The notes below the pieces were generated by a model, which did not search any database, had not been told where the DNA came from, and saw only the letters and a program-made list of their open reading frames with translations. The position numbers were made by a program, and so were the translations under genes. A stretch of DNA of 38,353 nt, taken from an uncultured Gammaproteobacteria bacterium. GTDB taxonomy: Bacteria > Pseudomonadota > Gammaproteobacteria > Pseudomonadales > Azotimanducaceae. The stretch covers positions 1 through 38,353 of the forward strand of contig CAJXBG010000028.1 of assembly GCA_913050215.1 (NCBI GenBank). The letters run 5' to 3'. This document shows, one piece after another, positions 1 to 9,965 of this stretch. The stretch's first letter is position 1. Every line of letters begins with the position of its first letter.

Positions 1-575
1 TTCAACAGGTCGACAAGTTTTTCGCTCGACCAAGGTGCTTCGGCAAATTCAGGTGAAAATAATCCGCCGACACTGACCCCAAACCATGTATAGCCAAGAT
101 ACATCAAGATTAGTGCAAGCATGAAGTTCGGTGTCGCGAGACCTAGTAAGCCGATGAGCGTAAAAGCGTAATCTCCAAAACTGTACTGGCGAACTGCCGA
201 GTAGATGCCGATAGGTATGGCGAGCGCCCAGGTGAACAGTAAACTGGCAAGTGCGATCAGGACCGTATAGCCCAACCTTTCCCAGATCAGAGAATTGACT
301 GGTTGATTAAAACTAACCGAATAGCCCATGTCTCCCTGAACGAAATTGGTGATCCAATGGAAATACTGCATGGGCATGGATTTGTCGAGATTGTATTGTG
401 CTCTTAGCGCTTGTATCTGCTCTTCACTGACTTCCATTCCCTGGGATTGCAACGACGCCAGGTTCGCAGTAACGATATCGCCCGGGGGCAGCTGAATCAG
501 CACAAAAACGATCACCGATATGATGGCGAGGGTTGGAATCATGCCAAGTAGACGACGGAAGATGTATCCGCTCAT
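1..575 (-). CDS. ABC transporter permease, DppB/OppB type (partial, C-terminus outside window)
   Basis: Inner-membrane permease of a dipeptide/oligopeptide-type ABC importer. The reverse strand is open from an ATG at 575 to the window edge, giving 191 residues. The N-terminus has the family pattern: a basic start (MSGYIFRRLLGMIP), a first membrane segment around residues 9-30, then the periplasmic motif QIQALRAQYNLD followed by QYFHWITNFVQGDMGYS, and further hydrophobic segments from about residue 110. The start is decided by an ATGA overlap with the stop of the upstream solute-binding protein and by the GGAGGAG just before it. The two genes are therefore translationally coupled. The substrate cannot be read from the sequence; peptides are the default for the family. 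The second permease and the ATPases should lie beyond coordinate 1. Confidence 0.9.
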   Translation of the reverse strand, partial: MSGYIFRRLLGMIPTLAIISVIVFVLIQLPPGDIVTANLASLQSQGMEVSEEQIQALRAQYNLDKSMPMQYFHWITNFVQGDMGYSVSFNQPVNSLIWERLGYTVLIALASLLFTWALAIPIGIYSAVRQYSFGDYAFTLIGLLGLATPNFMLALILMYLGYTWFGVSVGGLFSPEFAEAPWSSEKLVDLL

Positions 576-2524
576 TGACTCTCCTCCAAATACCAGCTGG
601 ACGAATGGTACGGCATGGTCCATCGGTTGTCCCAACCCCAAATGCCGTGAGGTGTGGCATTTCTCAGCCTTGACCCAACCACAAATGCTTGCGGCGCAAG
701 TCCAATCACGCCAATGGTCCATAGGTTATCCGCGGTGGACTTTAGAATCAGCTTACCTAGCTCAATCACTCTTGCATCATCTGTAGTCGCTACCATTTCC
801 CGCCACCAATTTTGTAGCTGAAGTACCTTGGGGGGTGGTCGCTCTCCCTGCTGGCCGTCACTGAGATAATAACGGGACCAGTCATTCCAATGCGATTCCT
901 CCCAGCCAAGGTGCATTGGCACATACCACTGTGGCTGAAACGGAAATAAAATGTCAGTTGTGCGGTCGGCGTGCCACACGGTCATTTCCATCAACCCGGC
1001 GGTAGCGCGAGAAGTTTGTAGGGCGTTATCCACCTGCTTTAATCTGATGTCCAGACCGACTTCTCGCCAATAGGATGTCACGAGTTCAAGGGTGATGTCT
1101 TTGGGTGATTCAAAATCTATATATTCGAGTGTGACCGTAAATTGTTCGCCGTCTGGGTAATCACGTAGGCCATCGTCATCGAGATCGATCAGTCCCATCT
1201 GATCTAACCATTTATTAGCCTGCGCAGGATTGTAATCAGTGTAGGCAGTGGCAAATTCAGGCTCATAAAACTTTGAGGTGGGTATTACTGTCGCCTGTCG
1301 TGGTGTGCCCTGGTTGAAATAAATGATGCTGTTCATTTCTTCACGGTTGATAGCAACGGAAAGCGCCTTGCGAAACGTCAAATTATTGAAAACAGCACGT
1401 AGTTTTGGTTTATCGATATTCAAATTTGGTTGAATGATAACGTCACTACCGTGAAGTCGGTTCCATACGTGTACCTTGATGCCCGCGGTTTTTTCGCCTA
1501 ATTTGAAGATCGGAAAATCTTGTGGTTTCAGTGAGTAGGAAGCAAAGTCCACTTGTCCAGTGGCTGCCTTTGCCGCCATGACTTCCTGATTATTAATAAT
1601 CTCAGCACGAATTCGATCAATGTAGGGCAGTTGGTTTCCTTGGGTGTCCACCTTCCAGAAGTAAGGATTGCGCTCATAAAAAGCGGTCGTTGGCGTTCTC
1701 CGGGTGTATTGGAAAGCGCGCATGGTTGGCGCCAATGGTGGCTTGTGTCGAGTCCATAATTGAATAGCACGAAAATATGCCATCCAACTGATGTAACCTT
1801 CCTCTTTAATGAGTGCCATCAGTTCCTCGCGCGGCACAAACGATGGGTGAAACTGCTTCATGTATTCAGAGGGGACCACAAAATAGTCTCCCAGTTGAGC
1901 CAAGAGGTTGATGATCAGAGGGAAGGGTTCAGAAAACTCGTATCGAAATTCCGTATCGCTAATTTTTACCGCGCGAGAATCCCCCCAACGCGGAAATGGT
2001 ATGGGTGTGAGTTCAGTATTGAGCAAAACGTGTTGGTGGAAGAAGAGGTAGTCATCCGAGGTGTGCGGAGTGCCATCAGACCATTTCAAGCCAGCGCGTA
2101 GTTTAAAAGTAACGGTCCGGGCATCATCGCCGAAGGACCAGGACTCGATGGTGTTAGGAAAAATTTTAGACGCTGTGGGGTCAACCGTGAGTCCATTCTC
2201 AGCAGCGTTGATCTTGTCATAGTCCGTGAAGAAAACGCGTGCTGTTCCTCCGTAAGTCCCGATCTTTTCAAAGGGTACAGTGACAACGGGGTTCTCGGGC
2301 AAACGATCTCGTAGGGGTGGTAATTCTGCTTCTTTTTCCCGCTCAATGAGCATTGGCGCCTGATCAAATTGATTTATCCCTGCCTCCGAAGCCGTGATTG
2401 CCGGCTTGTGCCATGCATCTGGCCAGTTTGCAGGATCGATTTCAGCGGCTGAGAGTTGTGTGCACCATAGAATAGATAAGTAAGTTAAGACACGACAAAC
2501 AGTCAACTTGGTGCTTATGCTCAT
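572..2524 (-). CDS. ABC transporter substrate-binding protein, family 5 (peptide/nickel type)
   Basis: Periplasmic solute-binding protein of the importer whose permease follows with a 4-bp overlap. The start chosen here (MSISTKLTVCR) gives a compact Sec signal peptide with a likely cleavage after LSAA at about residue 27. A longer frame begins at 2578 but would put 18 extra residues before the signal, and neither start has a convincing ribosome binding site. The mature protein has typical SBP_bac_5 elements: YGGTARVFF near the start, FKLRAGLKWSDGTPHTSDD (the W-SDG-P-T-DD signature), a central FRKALSVAINREEM helix and a C-terminal GIWGWDNRW segment. Length is normal to somewhat long for the family (about 650 residues). 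Ligand unknown; oligopeptides or other large polar solutes are possible. Confidence 0.9.
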   Translation of the reverse strand: MSISTKLTVCRVLTYLSILWCTQLSAAEIDPANWPDAWHKPAITASEAGINQFDQAPMLIEREKEAELPPLRDRLPENPVVTVPFEKIGTYGGTARVFFTDYDKINAAENGLTVDPTASKIFPNTIESWSFGDDARTVTFKLRAGLKWSDGTPHTSDDYLFFHQHVLLNTELTPIPFPRWGDSRAVKISDTEFRYEFSEPFPLIINLLAQLGDYFVVPSEYMKQFHPSFVPREELMALIKEEGYISWMAYFRAIQLWTRHKPPLAPTMRAFQYTRRTPTTAFYERNPYFWKVDTQGNQLPYIDRIRAEIINNQEVMAAKAATGQVDFASYSLKPQDFPIFKLGEKTAGIKVHVWNRLHGSDVIIQPNLNIDKPKLRAVFNNLTFRKALSVAINREEMNSIIYFNQGTPRQATVIPTSKFYEPEFATAYTDYNPAQANKWLDQMGLIDLDDDGLRDYPDGEQFTVTLEYIDFESPKDITLELVTSYWREVGLDIRLKQVDNALQTSRATAGLMEMTVWHADRTTDILFPFQPQWYVPMHLGWEESHWNDWSRYYLSDGQQGERPPPKVLQLQNWWREMVATTDDARVIELGKLILKSTADNLWTIGVIGLAPQAFVVGSRLRNATPHGIWGWDNRWTMPYHSSSWYLEESQ

Positions 2525-2741
2525 AAAGGAAGATAACAAGGGTAAGTATCTATTTTGGGATAACCAACAGCATAGCAACCGTTGGGCTTTGTCGCCATCT
2601 TATTCACCCAGTGGCTGGCTAACGGCCTTGACTAGCAGGTTCTTTATCGAGTTGATCATGCGCCTATCGAGCTTCAGTCAATATTCGCCTTAGGCGCCTT
2701 TCGGGTTTGGTTTAGCAAATGTTGTTTGTTTCCCTTGTCCT

Positions 2742-4550
2742 CTAAATCTTCCGTTCGCCCGGAGAATAAGTCAATGGGCAGGAAGCGCCACCGAACTGGC
2801 GGTACTCATCCATATCAAAACCAAAATTTGCGGAAAAACCCGTGAGAAAAGTTTTGCGATACATCTCACACCTTTGTTTATGGTCGAGAAGCTCGTCGTC
2901 AAGCAGACGTTGTTTAAGTCGATCAATTGTCAGCCTGTCCTCTATCATTCGCACGCCGCCATCAGCGTTAGTATCTAATAACATTAAGTGATCACCTTCC
3001 TCGCGCCAAGAGTGCCACCGCGGTGCACGCTCGTCACGCCCGCGCCCGGGGTTTCCTGTATGCGCAAATTGCCCCCAGTAATTCATCATGGTGTCAGATA
3101 GTTCTACCCGCGCTTCTTTGTTTCGCATGATCCAGTTTGCAGGAAACTTGTCATTGGTGCCAAAGACAAAGAGCATATCTAAACCATGCGCAGCGCCCAT
3201 CAAGTTAGGCAAGTCCACCGGCCACTCTATAAGATCGTCATAGTCAAAACGGTAATTGTAGACCGGCGCGCCGCCGTTGCGTGTGATAATTTCAGTGGGA
3301 AGGTCAACGGAGGTTAACCGCCAATAATCGGCATCGTAGGCGCCAGCGCGATTATATTGCTCTGTATTTTTTGCCTCAGGCAAAAACCCGAAACGTTTAT
3401 CTACCCATTTGTCGCCAAACATCATAAACATTTTGAGTTCATCTCTATTAGTACCTGTAATAATAGGCACTGCGTTATAACGCGAAGGATCCTTGAATAG
3501 CTCTAGTGGGCTATCTATCAACACGTAACCATCAAGGAATACTCTAGGACGGGAAATAAACCCTACATCCCCTTCGCTACCGGGCTCTTCTGCGGCCGCA
3601 TACAAATCGTCCACCGAGACATTTCTAAGTTTCTTCGCGGTATCAAGCTCTGATCTCGAAGACGCGTCCTTAAGCAGTTTTGCGACCAGCTCTCCACTAT
3701 TATTTTTATAGACAGGATAGTCTATCTCTGTTTTGTCATAGGCTTCTGACTTCAGCGGATCGGTTAATCTTAAGGAGCCACTTTCCACGATGGCGCCATG
3801 AAAAAGTCCTTTTGCCAAGGGGGATTGCACCAGCGTCCAAGTATTACGGCCGCCGGCGGATTCTCCAAAAATAGTGACGCGTGAGGGGTCGCCTCCAAAG
3901 TTCTCTATATTTGATTGCACCCACTGAAGGGCCGCGATCAAGTCAAGAGCTGCAAAGTTTCCCGATGCGTCTGCTTCGTTTTCTGCGGTCGCTCTGAGCG
4001 CGGCATGACGAAACCATCCCAATAAACCTAAACGATAATTGGCAGAGACGACGACAACATTTTGGCTTGAAGCAAGATAGGCGCCCTCTTCAGTTTGCGA
4101 GGAGCCTGTTAAGTTGGTTCCGCCGTGTATCCAAAACATAACAGGCAGAGGCTCAGCGGCGTTTAAGGCACTTTTCGGCGCGTAAACATTCAAGCTTAGG
4201 CAGTCCTCCGAACCCATCATGCGCTCCGTTCTTGGCGCAATGTCACCGGACGAGCCATTGGGCGGCTGAAAACACAATGAGCCATATTCAACAGCGTCAA
4301 AAGTGCCTTCCCAAGAGAGAGCTGGTCTTGGCGCTCTCCAGCGCAAATCACCGACAGGCGGTGCAGCATAGGGAATACCAAACCATGCAAAGGTATCCAC
4401 GAGATGTTCTTTCCCTCTTAGCTCACCTGATGTGATGGTGACTCGGGTCGATTCAGTAGGTACAGGCGCGTCGCTACTGCATGCGCTTAAAATAAATATC
4501 ACAGGGATAAAAATTAAGAAGCAGGCGGCCGATGAAGTGCGGAAACTCAT
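2742..4550 (-). CDS. type B carboxylesterase, predicted lipoprotein
   Basis: Secreted serine esterase of the carboxylesterase/cholinesterase (COesterase) family. The N-terminus is a lipoprotein signal with a lipobox LSAC at about residues 21-24, so the enzyme is predicted to be anchored to a membrane facing the periplasm. The alpha/beta-hydrolase elements are intact: oxyanion-hole HGG near residue 143, nucleophile elbow GESAGG near 230, an acidic residue in TGTNRDE and the catalytic His in AAHGLDM near 453. At 602 residues it is full length. It sits alone on the minus strand, 75 bp after the ABC exporter pair and 218 bp before the peptide importer. Ester substrate unknown. No good Shine-Dalgarno is visible, but the signal peptide supports this start. 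Confidence 0.92.
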   Translation of the reverse strand: MSFRTSSAACFLIFIPVIFILSACSSDAPVPTESTRVTITSGELRGKEHLVDTFAWFGIPYAAPPVGDLRWRAPRPALSWEGTFDAVEYGSLCFQPPNGSSGDIAPRTERMMGSEDCLSLNVYAPKSALNAAEPLPVMFWIHGGTNLTGSSQTEEGAYLASSQNVVVVSANYRLGLLGWFRHAALRATAENEADASGNFAALDLIAALQWVQSNIENFGGDPSRVTIFGESAGGRNTWTLVQSPLAKGLFHGAIVESGSLRLTDPLKSEAYDKTEIDYPVYKNNSGELVAKLLKDASSRSELDTAKKLRNVSVDDLYAAAEEPGSEGDVGFISRPRVFLDGYVLIDSPLELFKDPSRYNAVPIITGTNRDELKMFMMFGDKWVDKRFGFLPEAKNTEQYNRAGAYDADYWRLTSVDLPTEIITRNGGAPVYNYRFDYDDLIEWPVDLPNLMGAAHGLDMLFVFGTNDKFPANWIMRNKEARVELSDTMMNYWGQFAHTGNPGRGRDERAPRWHSWREEGDHLMLLDTNADGGVRMIEDRLTIDRLKQRLLDDELLDHKQRCEMYRKTFLTGFSANFGFDMDEYRQFGGASCPLTYSPGERKI

Positions 4551-4625
4551 AATAGTCAGATCTTAAACAAGAAGGGATTTAGTTTTATTTGCGTATTCAT
4601 TGGCCAATTCAGGAGTCCGCTAGCA

Positions 4626-6593
4626 TCAAGCTGAAAGCTGGAGTTCGACAAATCTCCGGTAGGCGCCTTCCGGATTTTTCATCAGTTCCTCATGGCTGCC
4701 TGATTCGACAATTTTGCCGTTGTCAACAACACAGATGCGATCGGCTGTCCGGATGGTGCTGAGGCGATGGGCGATCACAATCAGGACGCGCTTTTCGCGT
4801 TCGGCATGCAACGCCTGCACCAAAGCATTTTCGGTCTCTGGGTCCAGTGCCGCGGTAGGCTCGTCGAGCACCAACACAGGCGATCGACTAACCAGCCCAC
4901 GGGCGATTGCCAGACGCTGTTTCTGCCCAACGGACAGGGTGTCTCCACTGCGCCCCAAGCGTGTGTTAAACCCCTTCGGGAGATCGCGAATAAACTGCAA
5001 TGCGCCAGCGGTTGCAGCAGCCGATGCTACTTCTGAATCACTCGCCCCAGGGTTACCAAGTCGGATGTTGTTTGCCACAGTATCGTCAAAAACCGCCGGT
5101 TCCTGAAAGACAAAGCTAACGAGATTACGCAGGTTGTCGACTGCGAGCTTCCGAGTGTCGACACCATCGAGTAGCACGCGCCCTTTGGTTGGCTGGATAA
5201 ATGCCGGAATCAGATAGGATAAGGTCGTCTTTCCTGAACCGGTTGCGCCAACGAGGGCGACCATCTCACCGCGTTGCGCATCTAGGGTTACATCGTCCAG
5301 CGCAGGTGTTCCATCTGGGTAGGTATAACTGACATGATCAATTCTGAGTCCCTTCCGTACCGTTTCCAATGTCTCCTGGCCGTGGCGTTCATGGTCTGCC
5401 TGCTGATCTATGATCTGGAACACGCGTCGCATGCCGATGAGGTTGTCTTGTAGATTGAACCACATTGCACCAAGGGCGATGGTGTTGAGTAACAACTGGC
5501 CAAAGTAAGCCCACAAAATGCCGGAATCGCCTGGCGTCATATTACCGGCGATTATGGCCTCGGCGATGTCGAAGAAAACGTAGATCAGAAGGCCGCAAGC
5601 GACAGTGGCCTGCAGGCCGACTAACATCACTTTCACCCAAACAAGCGATCGATACCGAGTAAACGACTCCTGGCTGTCTCGATCAAACTCGTCTCTCTGC
5701 CGCTCGTGCGCTCCCAGGCTTTGCACAGCAAGTATATTGCTCATACCTTCTTCGACGGTTGAGGTTGTATCGGTGCCGGCTTCGCGACTTGCGAGCGATC
5801 GGCGACGGGCAACACCGGTCATCAGGAAAGAGGATATCAGTACCATGGGGGCCGCAAGCCAAGCCAACATGACCAAAGAAGGCACTGCTGAGAAGCTATA
5901 TTGCATGGTCCAGATGACGACTGCGATGAGAAAGAGGTTACAGACCGGTACAACGAGAATGTCGTAACAGATCTTTGAGATTGCCGGTGTGTCATACATC
6001 ACTCGATACACGGCATCACCGACGCTTTTGTCACTGAAATGGGTCATCGGTAATGCCAACAGACGATGGAACACCAGACGCCGTAGCTGATGGTTAAAAC
6101 GATGCGTGGTCTTCAGCTGGAAGCGATATTCTATGAGACCGAGCAGACCACTGACGCGGCTGCTGGACTCGTTCGCGAGGTTTTCGCTCTGAGTAGCGGT
6201 GTCGAGACCCTGCGCAAGGTTGCCATTGGCAGTGTCGCGAGAGATACCATTTCCGAATGAGCCAATCAGTGCAATGCCAACCAGGCATACGGCGGCAACC
6301 ATCCAGACGATTTCGAGTGGAGTCATGCCATGCAGCAGTTCGACAAACGGCTGAATATAGGGGGGGATGGGGGTCGGTGAGGAAGTGACGGGCAGTCCGA
6401 CCACCACGTAATCGATCAGAAACTTCAGCGGCCAGGGCAGGAACAGGATAACGGCAATTCCAATGAAGCTAAGGATCAACTTCACCAGAATCTGCGGCCA
6501 GTAGGGCCAGATAAAACGTAAGGAGCGGCCGATAAGGGCGAAGGTTTCGCCCGTGGTGATGCGGTCTGCACTCGTGTCTCGTGCTGCGCTCAT
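4626..6593 (-). CDS. ABC exporter half-transporter (membrane domain fused to ATPase), subunit 2
   Basis: Inner-membrane exporter of the MsbA/multidrug type, with an N-terminal membrane domain (about residues 1-390) and a C-terminal ATPase. The nucleotide-binding motifs are complete: Walker A GATGSGKTT near 447, signature LSVGQKQR near 552, Walker B VLVLDEPTAALD near 570 and the H-loop AHRLSTIR. An extra soluble stretch (about 105-165) lies between the first two membrane helices. Its ATG overlaps the stop of the preceding exporter gene by 4 bp (ATGA), so the two halves are made together and probably form a heterodimer. Both partners keep the catalytic Glu after Walker B and an LSxGQ signature, so neither ATP site looks degenerate. 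Substrate unknown. Confidence 0.93.
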   Translation of the reverse strand: MSAARDTSADRITTGETFALIGRSLRFIWPYWPQILVKLILSFIGIAVILFLPWPLKFLIDYVVVGLPVTSSPTPIPPYIQPFVELLHGMTPLEIVWMVAAVCLVGIALIGSFGNGISRDTANGNLAQGLDTATQSENLANESSSRVSGLLGLIEYRFQLKTTHRFNHQLRRLVFHRLLALPMTHFSDKSVGDAVYRVMYDTPAISKICYDILVVPVCNLFLIAVVIWTMQYSFSAVPSLVMLAWLAAPMVLISSFLMTGVARRRSLASREAGTDTTSTVEEGMSNILAVQSLGAHERQRDEFDRDSQESFTRYRSLVWVKVMLVGLQATVACGLLIYVFFDIAEAIIAGNMTPGDSGILWAYFGQLLLNTIALGAMWFNLQDNLIGMRRVFQIIDQQADHERHGQETLETVRKGLRIDHVSYTYPDGTPALDDVTLDAQRGEMVALVGATGSGKTTLSYLIPAFIQPTKGRVLLDGVDTRKLAVDNLRNLVSFVFQEPAVFDDTVANNIRLGNPGASDSEVASAAATAGALQFIRDLPKGFNTRLGRSGDTLSVGQKQRLAIARGLVSRSPVLVLDEPTAALDPETENALVQALHAEREKRVLIVIAHRLSTIRTADRICVVDNGKIVESGSHEELMKNPEGAYRRFVELQLSA

Positions 6594-8539
6594 GGCTGCG
6601 TCTCCATTGACACCCCTGTTTCGGCCTCGACAAATGACCGATAGTTGTCATTGTCTTGGATCAGCTGATCGTGCGGTCCAAACGCCGCAACCCGGCCGTC
6701 GCGCAGATAAAGCACATTGTTGGCCTGGCGAATAGTAGAAAGTCGATGCGTGATCAGGAATACGCATCGGGATTCACCCCACTGCCGCAGGTTATCCATC
6801 ACCCGTAGCTCGGTCTCGGTATCTAGGGCAGCAGTCGGTTCGTCGAGTATCAGGATTGGAGAGTCTTTGATGAGTGCGCGAGCGATGACAATGCGTTGGC
6901 GCTGTCCGGTAGACAGTTTGGTGGCGCGTTCACCGAGTGGTGTGTCATACCCTTCGGATAATCGATTAATGAACTCATCAGCGCACGCTACTCGGGCGGC
7001 GGCGATCACAGCGTCTCGACCGGCTTGTGGTACCGCGTAACGAATGTTCTCCAGAACAGAGGCGGAGAACAAGATGTTCTCCTGTGTGGCAATTGATATC
7101 CAGCGACGCAGTGACGCAACCGTGATATCACGGATGTCCTTTCCACCCACGGTAACGACGCCTGTTTGGGGATCGGCGAGTCGCAGCAGCAGGGACATCA
7201 GCGTCGACTTTCCTGTACCGGTGGGGCCAACAATTGCGGTGATGTTACCAGGAGAGGATGCTAGGTTGATGTTTGACAGAACGGGGCGCAGGTGGTCGTA
7301 GCTGAACGTTACGTTTTTAAAAACCACGCCTTCCCCGATGTTTTCAAGGTCGCTGGCGTCCGGGGCATCCTGTATTTCTGGTTCAAGATCAAGTATCTCG
7401 AATACCCTATTGAGTCCGACAGCCATGTCCTGGGCGCGGCCCCAGATGGTGATTAGCGATTCCAACGAGCCTACACTGTCGTTTATGCGGGTTGATGCGG
7501 CGGTAAATGATCCAAGATTCCAGGCGGCAAAACCAAAACCAAGGAGCAGGTTCCGTGCGTAAGTGTCAGCCTCCGCATTGGCATAGAGCGCGCTCACAGA
7601 TTGGCTCGCGATAATCGTCAGACCTACAACCACGAACGCAAGAATCCCCATTAGCGTCAACATGACTCGAGCTTTGAATGCTGCTGCAAAGGCGTCCTGA
7701 GACAGGCGTTGAAATGCAGATTCACGCTGCATTTCGTTGCCGGTGGCTTTGATGACGCGGATGCCGACCATACTCTCCTGGATCCAGGAGGTTAGCTTGC
7801 TGTTGCGCTCTCGGGCGCGGCGGAAGGCAACTCGCAGCGGTGATGAGAAGTAACGTCCGAGGATCAATGCAGGGACAATTGTGACACCAAGAATAAACGC
7901 CAACCATGGACTGAATGCGGCGACGACGCCAAGTCCGAATATGTAGCGTCCCAGAAACATTAAAGGGTCGAGGAAAATCGAGCGGATGATTGATGTAACC
8001 ATCGCGCTGTCCTGATATACCCGATAGATCGCATCGCCGGTTTGCGCCTGACTGTGGTATGCCAAGGATTGCATCTGCAGCTGATCTATAAGACGCACTC
8101 GCATTAGTTGATTAATGCTCTGGAAAATCCAGATGCTGTATTGGTACAAAAGCATACCGGTGATGATTACCACCCCGACCAGCGGAATGGTGGACCCCAT
8201 CGCAAGCCAAGGCAGCTGGCGCCGTGCGTCTGCGGACAGTGCCTCTACGTGTACGAAGACCGCCGGGTCGAGGCCATAAATACCGGTATGGAGGAGCCCC
8301 AGTGGTTTACCAGCCAGGATACCGTTATTTACTAGGCCAATGATGATGAAACCAATAGTGGCGGTGAACAAAAAGACCAAGGCCGAACACACCACAAATA
8401 CGATCAGATGTCGGGTCAGCGGTTTAATGAACGGCCAGGTGCGCAGGAAAATCTTCAGGACGCGGGCAAGATCAAGATCGTCTTCGACGAGTCTTTCAGG
8501 ATACTCAGAAGTTGATAACTCCCTGCCAGTCGTGGCCAT
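6590..8539 (-). CDS. ABC exporter half-transporter (membrane domain fused to ATPase), subunit 1
   Basis: First gene of the exporter pair and probable heterodimer partner of the 4626-6593 product. 649 residues: a soluble N-terminus of about 40 residues, membrane segments to about residue 350, then an ATPase with Walker A GPTGTGKST near 437, signature LSTGQRQR near 540, Walker B ILILDEPTAAL near 560 and H-loop THRLSTIR. The start is supported by AGGA 8 bases upstream of the ATG. There is a large periplasmic loop between the first two helices (about residues 75-110, rich in charged residues). The promoter should lie in the 226-bp gap up to 8765. Lipid, peptide or drug export cannot be distinguished from the sequence. 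Confidence 0.93.
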   Translation of the reverse strand: MATTGRELSTSEYPERLVEDDLDLARVLKIFLRTWPFIKPLTRHLIVFVVCSALVFLFTATIGFIIIGLVNNGILAGKPLGLLHTGIYGLDPAVFVHVEALSADARRQLPWLAMGSTIPLVGVVIITGMLLYQYSIWIFQSINQLMRVRLIDQLQMQSLAYHSQAQTGDAIYRVYQDSAMVTSIIRSIFLDPLMFLGRYIFGLGVVAAFSPWLAFILGVTIVPALILGRYFSSPLRVAFRRARERNSKLTSWIQESMVGIRVIKATGNEMQRESAFQRLSQDAFAAAFKARVMLTLMGILAFVVVGLTIIASQSVSALYANAEADTYARNLLLGFGFAAWNLGSFTAASTRINDSVGSLESLITIWGRAQDMAVGLNRVFEILDLEPEIQDAPDASDLENIGEGVVFKNVTFSYDHLRPVLSNINLASSPGNITAIVGPTGTGKSTLMSLLLRLADPQTGVVTVGGKDIRDITVASLRRWISIATQENILFSASVLENIRYAVPQAGRDAVIAAARVACADEFINRLSEGYDTPLGERATKLSTGQRQRIVIARALIKDSPILILDEPTAALDTETELRVMDNLRQWGESRCVFLITHRLSTIRQANNVLYLRDGRVAAFGPHDQLIQDNDNYRSFVEAETGVSMETQP

Positions 8540-8586
8540 AAGTCGTTCCTGCGGCCGCTAATACGGCGAAGTTAAGGTGGTGTATT

Positions 8587-8697
8587 ATGGACACAGCTGA
8601 ATGCTTGCCAAGCGCTAAAGTGAAGCCGGCTTATCAACGAAGTTACCGGTCGATTTCAGCATGGCTATTTAGCGCCGTGAAAACGACGCTAAAATAA
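8587..8697 (+). CDS. possible 36-residue small protein
   Basis: Short frame in the gap between the exporter pair and the amidohydrolase. The ATG at 8587 is preceded by AAGGTGG at a good ribosome-binding distance (about 7 bases). The predicted peptide starts MDTAECLPSAKV, is basic, has a moderately hydrophobic stretch (ISAWLFSAV) and ends TTLK. No homologue is recognised. It may equally be noncoding DNA carrying the promoter of the exporter operon. Confidence 0.2.
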   Translation: MDTAECLPSAKVKPAYQRSYRSISAWLFSAVKTTLK

Positions 8698-8765
8698 CTC
8701 AAGCGAATGACTGTTTTGCCCATGCTTTGACTCGGTTTGAATCAGCTATCTCCAACTGGTTGAGC

Positions 8766-9965
8766 TCAACTAGCTGTTTTAATGCCCATTAAATCTTCAA
8801 AGTTTTTGGCGTAGAAATTGTCTAACTCTTCGGGTGATGCTTGGACTAAGTCAAGGCTACGCTCGAAATCGCCAAAGGGGTCAGTACCGCCTTCGGGATG
8901 CGGGTAGTCGGTGTTGAACATCAACATTTCTTTGCCAACGCTGCGCATGACCCAGCCGGCATCTTCCACATGCAAAGGTGTGGCTTTCACTTGACGCTTC
9001 ATGTACTCAGAAGGTTTGATCGACAATTTTTTTAAGCCTGTATCAAACCTACCAAGTTGTGAAACACCCAAATCCAGATTTGCGAGGCAAGCAGGCAACC
9101 AATTTGCGCCCAGTTCAATCAGCCCGATCTTAAGATTAGGGAAGCGCTCTAGGACGCCGTCATAGATCATACAGGTAAGCCAGCGCTCGATGGAGTGGTG
9201 TAAAACGGGAAGGTCCTTCGGCGAGGTTGTTTCAACATTCATTGAGAGTGGATGAAGTTCACGTTTGACGCCCGTATTTTTGTACTCTTGGGGCATATTA
9301 ATGCCGCTACCGATGTGTAGCACTATCGGCACACCGGCTTCTTCTAACTGCGCCCAAATGGGGTCGTAAGCGATGTGTGAGGGCGCACGTCCATCAACGG
9401 CGTCTGAGTTTAGCCAAAGTGATTTTACGCCCATGTCGATCGCCTGCTTGGCACTTTCCAATGCCATTACCGGATCTTTCAGTGAGAGGTAGCCCACTGA
9501 TAAAAGGCGCTCGGCGTCGGCCGCACAAAAATCGACCATGGCTCTATTCATCGCTTCGCTGCCGCCGTAGACGACCTCAAGATCTTTGGAGCGTGCAAAG
9601 CGCGAGGCAAACACCAAGCCGGGGAATACTAACTGTTTGCTAATGCCTGCAATATCTAGAGAGTCTCGACGTTCTTCTCCATCAACGGCACCGTATGCCG
9701 CCATGAGATTTCGTTTGCCTGGGCTGCCATATAAGTCAGCTTTTAATTGCTCGGTCAGTGCAGGGTCGTTGCCTGCTAAGCGTTTTTTAGCCTGTTCAAA
9801 GACAGGCTTTAACTGGGGAATGGCTTCAAGGTCTACAAAAGGCTTGTCGAGATTATCTGTAACGTACTTGCTTGCATATTTTTCCATCCACCCACCGGAC
9901 TCCGTAATGTGGCTATCGGCATCGTGAACTGTTCGGTTGGCGCAGTGTGCTGTTGGTTGGTTCAT
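8766..9965 (-). CDS. amidohydrolase family 2 metal-dependent hydrolase (ACMSD-like fold)
   Basis: Cytoplasmic TIM-barrel hydrolase or decarboxylase of the Amidohydro_2 family, which includes aminocarboxymuconate-semialdehyde decarboxylase. Metal-ligand positions are visible: a D-A-D-S-H motif near residues 15-19 in place of the usual H-x-H, a central HIGSG strand near 245 and the C-terminal NTDYPHPEGG near 348 with the conserved Asp. 399 residues is normal. AGGAA about 9 bases before the ATG supports the start. It is divergent from the TetR gene at 10242 and is probably controlled by it. Relatives often lie in aromatic, steroid or terpenoid catabolic clusters; the reaction here is not determined. 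Confidence 0.88.
   Translation of the reverse strand: MNQPTAHCANRTVHDADSHITESGGWMEKYASKYVTDNLDKPFVDLEAIPQLKPVFEQAKKRLAGNDPALTEQLKADLYGSPGKRNLMAAYGAVDGEERRDSLDIAGISKQLVFPGLVFASRFARSKDLEVVYGGSEAMNRAMVDFCAADAERLLSVGYLSLKDPVMALESAKQAIDMGVKSLWLNSDAVDGRAPSHIAYDPIWAQLEEAGVPIVLHIGSGINMPQEYKNTGVKRELHPLSMNVETTSPKDLPVLHHSIERWLTCMIYDGVLERFPNLKIGLIELGANWLPACLANLDLGVSQLGRFDTGLKKLSIKPSEYMKRQVKATPLHVEDAGWVMRSVGKEMLMFNTDYPHPEGGTDPFGDFERSLDLVQASPEELDNFYAKNFEDLMGIKTAS

Noticed and set aside
1760-2101. 113-codon plus-strand frame opposite the solute-binding protein
   Set aside because: Antisense shadow without domain features.
4714-5106. Long plus-strand frame opposite the ABC exporter gene
   Set aside because: Antisense shadow of the ATPase domain; Ser/Arg-rich with no domain.
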